Shown here one piece after another: positions 41,671 through 44,602 of a stretch of 44,602 nt of DNA. The notes beneath the pieces were generated by a model. The model worked only from the letters and a program-made list of their open reading frames with translations, was not told where the DNA came from and made no database searches. The DNA comes from Candidatus Woesearchaeota archaeon (lineage in GTDB: Archaea; Nanobdellota; Nanobdellia; Woesearchaeales; JACPBV01), in the NCBI GenBank assembly GCA_016180135.1, contig JACPBV010000011.1, positions 1-44,602 on the forward strand, written 5' to 3'. How positions within the stretch are numbered: the first letter of the stretch is position 1; each line of letters starts with the position of its first letter. Both the position numbers and the translations under genes were made by a program.

Positions 41671-42801
41671 CTACTTTTTTTGACCTTTCTTCTGGACATC
41701 AAAATGCACATCCATCTGAGGGAATGGTATTGTAATCTTATTCTTAGCAAAGGCGTTGTAGATATTGGTGTTCAGGCTTTCCTTTGACACAAAGCGGTCT
41801 TCATACGAAGTCAGCCAGATCTGGGCCTTGAAGTTGAGCGATGAGGCGCCCATTTCGGTGAACATCACCTTAGTATCGCCGCTTTCGAGCCTTTTCCTGT
41901 CAACTGCAGTCAACTTTTTTATCTCACCCATAACCACCTTCTTTACTTTGTCCACATCGCTTCCGTAAGCGACTGAGAATGGGACTTCGATCCTTGCGAG
42001 GGTGTTGGGAAGGACGTAATTCTTTATCCGGGTGTTTGCAAGCTGGCCGTTTGGGATGATGATGACTTCATTGTTCCATGTCCTTAGCCTTGTTGCCCTT
42101 AAGCCGACGTCAAGGATCTCTCCCGATGTGTCCTCGTCAAGCTTTACCACATCTCCCACCCTTATGCTCCGGTCAAGGATGAGGGAAACACCGCCAAAGA
42201 TATTGCCGAGCGTATTCTGAAGCCCGAAAGCAACAGCGATCCCTGCAATTCCCAGGGAAGCAAGCAGCGGGCCAATCTTCACTCCCCAGACCTGGAGGAC
42301 AAACATAAATATCAGGATGAAAACAACAAAGCGGATAGTCTTTCTGCTGAGAAGCATCAGCTGGTCATCAAGCTTGGAATGGGTCTTGTGGGCAAAATTG
42401 ACCAGAGCCCTTTGGATGATGGCGTCAAAGATGACGACGAAGAGATAGCCGGTGATGAGGACAAGAAGCGTTGAAATGATATGCTGGACAATGATCCTGA
42501 CGGCATCGTCTAGGTTCAGCGACAAAAGGGCAGTTTTCATCCCGATAAAAAATATGATAAGGGCAACAGGGATGTTGGATTTCTTGAGGATGGTGTCATC
42601 AAGGTCAGTTTTTGTCTTTAAAGTCAGTTTTAGAAGCACTTTCTTGAAAATGAAGTAGACAATGGTTGCGACAATGATGAATCCCAACAGGATCCCAAGC
42701 GCCTGGATATACCGGTTATTGAGAACCTCATTCGTGCTGTAGGTGACTGCTCCGATAATCCCAATAAATGAAAATTCCATAGAACAATACTTATCTGGCA
42801 A
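41671..42801 (-). CDS. MscS-family small-conductance mechanosensitive channel
   Basis: GIAGIAVAFGLQNTLGNIFGGVSLILDRSIRVGDVVKLDEDTSGEILDVGLRATRLRTWNNEVIIIPNGQLANTRI. Confidence 0.93.
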   Translation of the reverse strand: MPDKYCSMEFSFIGIIGAVTYSTNEVLNNRYIQALGILLGFIIVATIVYFIFKKVLLKLTLKTKTDLDDTILKKSNIPVALIIFFIGMKTALLSLNLDDAVRIIVQHIISTLLVLITGYLFVVIFDAIIQRALVNFAHKTHSKLDDQLMLLSRKTIRFVVFILIFMFVLQVWGVKIGPLLASLGIAGIAVAFGLQNTLGNIFGGVSLILDRSIRVGDVVKLDEDTSGEILDVGLRATRLRTWNNEVIIIPNGQLANTRIKNYVLPNTLARIEVPFSVAYGSDVDKVKKVVMGEIKKLTAVDRKRLESGDTKVMFTEMGASSLNFKAQIWLTSYEDRFVSKESLNTNIYNAFAKNKITIPFPQMDVHFDVQKKGQKK

Positions 42802-42820
42802 ATTTATATAGTTTTCGGGA

Positions 42821-43375
42821 TTAAGCGCTTATCTCTGCTTTCTGGGGCTTGAGCGCTCTCCGCTCCATGACAATCGTGCAGCGGCAGGGAAGCTTCATGT
42901 TTGCCCTGCTCAATGCTTTCTTCCCGACTTCAAGCTGGCTGGGATCAAGGCCCAGCGAGAATAGGATCTTTCCTTTCCAGACCTGGGCTGCCCGGCCTAT
43001 GGGCTTGCCGAAGGAATGCGACATTCCCGTCGAAAAACGGTCTGCGCCTGCGCCTGCCGCAAGCGGATTTTCACGGAGAATATGAAAGGGATACATCCTG
43101 ACCTGAAAGAAATAATTTTGCGTGCCCAGCGTGTTTTCCAGAAGCTTATTGGCAGTCACCCTTGCGCTTTCGATAGCGTTGTCCCTGATCTGGATATCTT
43201 TTCCTGAGAGAAGGTGCAGATACATAGGAAACCTCTTCAGCTGATTGCCGGTCACAAACCTTGCAATCTTCCTGTTTGTCGCAACCTTGACGTAGGAGAG
43301 CTTTTTGTATTTTGAAACTCTTGTATAAGGCCTTTCCAGCTTCCTGTAAGCCACAAACTTCCTGATTCTTGCCAT
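42821..43375 (-). CDS. rpl10e: 50S ribosomal protein L10e (L16 family)
   Basis: RKFVAYRKLERPYTRVSKYKKLSYV..., NPLAAGAGADRFSTGMSHSFGKPIGRAAQV. Confidence 0.93.
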   Translation of the reverse strand: MARIRKFVAYRKLERPYTRVSKYKKLSYVKVATNRKIARFVTGNQLKRFPMYLHLLSGKDIQIRDNAIESARVTANKLLENTLGTQNYFFQVRMYPFHILRENPLAAGAGADRFSTGMSHSFGKPIGRAAQVWKGKILFSLGLDPSQLEVGKKALSRANMKLPCRCTIVMERRALKPQKAEISA

Positions 43376-43621
43376 ATGGGCTGAGGATAAGGGGATGGTT
43401 TTTAAATGTTACTGAAAGGCGATTGGAAAATGCATTTTGAGGGAAAATGAGTTTATGACGTGTGAGATTTCTGGTCAAATGAGAAAGAATTTGTCAGGAA
43501 GGATGGGGAAAGAACACATCCAATTCTTTGGCCTTATCAGGCTCTCTATCTCTCCACACCCACACTGAATCTCACGTATGCCCTGCAAAGTTTTATAAAT
43601 CTCCCTCAACTCCCCTCAGGC

Positions 43622-44437
43622 ATGGGAAGATTTGGGAAGAGACCTATACCTGGAGAAAGGGCTGGATCGGGCAGTAAAAAGATTTTCAAGGAAATGGAGC
43701 ATGGGAGGTGGCCCGGGAGGAGATCTTTTAAGGCAGCAAGAGCTGGCCTCGGGATTCAGAAATTAAATCAATTGGAAGTGTCCATTCAAGGAGAGCATGA
43801 ACCACATGCACTCGATTTATTGCAAAAACAATATACAGGATTAGCCGCAAGCTTGAGGCCGGAATTATTCTCCCGAAGTGAAATACCGGGATTTCTTAGG
43901 CACAGTGATCTTGAAAATCAAGACGCCCTTCAGAAGATTTGTGATACTGCTTATTTTGGAAGGAGGCCTGATTCTCTGCCATTACACCATCATGTGAAAT
44001 TGCTTGGAAACGGGAAAAATAATGGAAGTCCTGAAGATACATTCATCTATCTCCTCGGCTCATCCCAACGTGGCACCATTACAGACCCAAATTTGCGAAA
44101 TCTCAGGGCGCTGGAATATTTCCTGCTTACTTTTGCTGGGAGGGTTGCTCCCGGGCATTGCCTCGATTTAAAAATTGACGGTAAAAGGGCCCAGATAAAT
44201 TATCCCGGGAAGATTGAGACCCCCTATAAGGATGAAGTGGTTGTTCCATTAAGAAAAACCCTGAAGCAGCATGGGATTGAGCCATCTCCCCTTTATCACC
44301 TCTCACAAATCAGGTCGGGCCAGCATAAGGCGGGAATGTGTTTGGACATCGTGACGGAGGAAAGGGAGCTGAGGCCTGAATTTGGAGATCCAAAAAATGT
44401 TCTCCTTTCTTACCTAAAGATTTCAGATAGGCGATAG
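43622..44437 (+). CDS. Hypothetical protein (271 aa)
   Basis: Full-length ATG ORF, basic N-terminus, no family recognised. Confidence 0.55.
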   Translation: MGRFGKRPIPGERAGSGSKKIFKEMEHGRWPGRRSFKAARAGLGIQKLNQLEVSIQGEHEPHALDLLQKQYTGLAASLRPELFSRSEIPGFLRHSDLENQDALQKICDTAYFGRRPDSLPLHHHVKLLGNGKNNGSPEDTFIYLLGSSQRGTITDPNLRNLRALEYFLLTFAGRVAPGHCLDLKIDGKRAQINYPGKIETPYKDEVVVPLRKTLKQHGIEPSPLYHLSQIRSGQHKAGMCLDIVTEERELRPEFGDPKNVLLSYLKISDRR

Positions 44438-44503
44438 ATTTCCATTTCTGCCCCAAATTAGAGATATTTCAATAATAACTTCTTCAGTTTGGGAAAACAA
44501 AAA

Positions 44504-44602
44504 GGCTCCGTTCAAAATCTCGCTTTCGCTCGGGTTAGCAGCTTAAAAATCGTAAATATCTTTTCCGTTTGCTGACATTCCCCGTTTGGGGCGTCCCCCT
44601 TG
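44504..44602 (+). mobile_element. MITE-like palindromic element, copy 3 (truncated by window end)
   Basis: ggctccgttcaaaatctcgctttcgctcgggttagcagcttaaaaatcgtaaatatcttttccgtttgctgacattccccgtttggggcg...; near-identical to copy 2 in the same orientation. Confidence 0.88.

Overview
This is an archaeal chromosomal window, probably DPANN/Woesearchaeota-like. The basis is archaeal L10e, PyrI with a Zn site, an AbrB-PhoU regulator, FtsZ, and giant N-glycosylation-sequon-rich surface proteins with 'ITGF[AV]V' motifs. Housekeeping content: gyrB (partial, runs off the left edge), proA/proB, purM, ftsZ with a small co-oriented cluster, pyrB-pyrI, pyrC-pyrE, an MscS channel and rpl10e. The dominant accessory feature is an 18.5-kb ORF (6160 aa, about 41% of the window). 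It encodes a modular surface protein: three Cys-rich + beta-helix (NosD/PbH1-like) super-modules, three LamG-like modules including a 1470-bp tandem duplication, and six Ig-like 'FSGNQTNAS' modules. Two tiny AbrB/SpoVT-like genes missing from the supplied ORF track sit directly upstream of the giant gene and of the downstream Ig-like membrane protein. This gives a repeated [AbrB + surface protein] layout, my best candidate for an undescribed system. A MITE-like palindromic element occurs in three copies; the two complete copies are flanked by 9-10 bp direct repeats consistent with target-site duplications. Other items: a modular hairpin-repeat cluster (7179-7548), small-ORF and hairpin loci (about 9.8-10.6 kb and 15.1-15.2 kb), an orphan VapB-like antitoxin, a divergent PIN-like protein, and low-complexity tails on GyrB, PyrI and PyrC. 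I saw no rRNA, tRNA, CRISPR array or transposase gene. All family calls are by eye; no searches were run.
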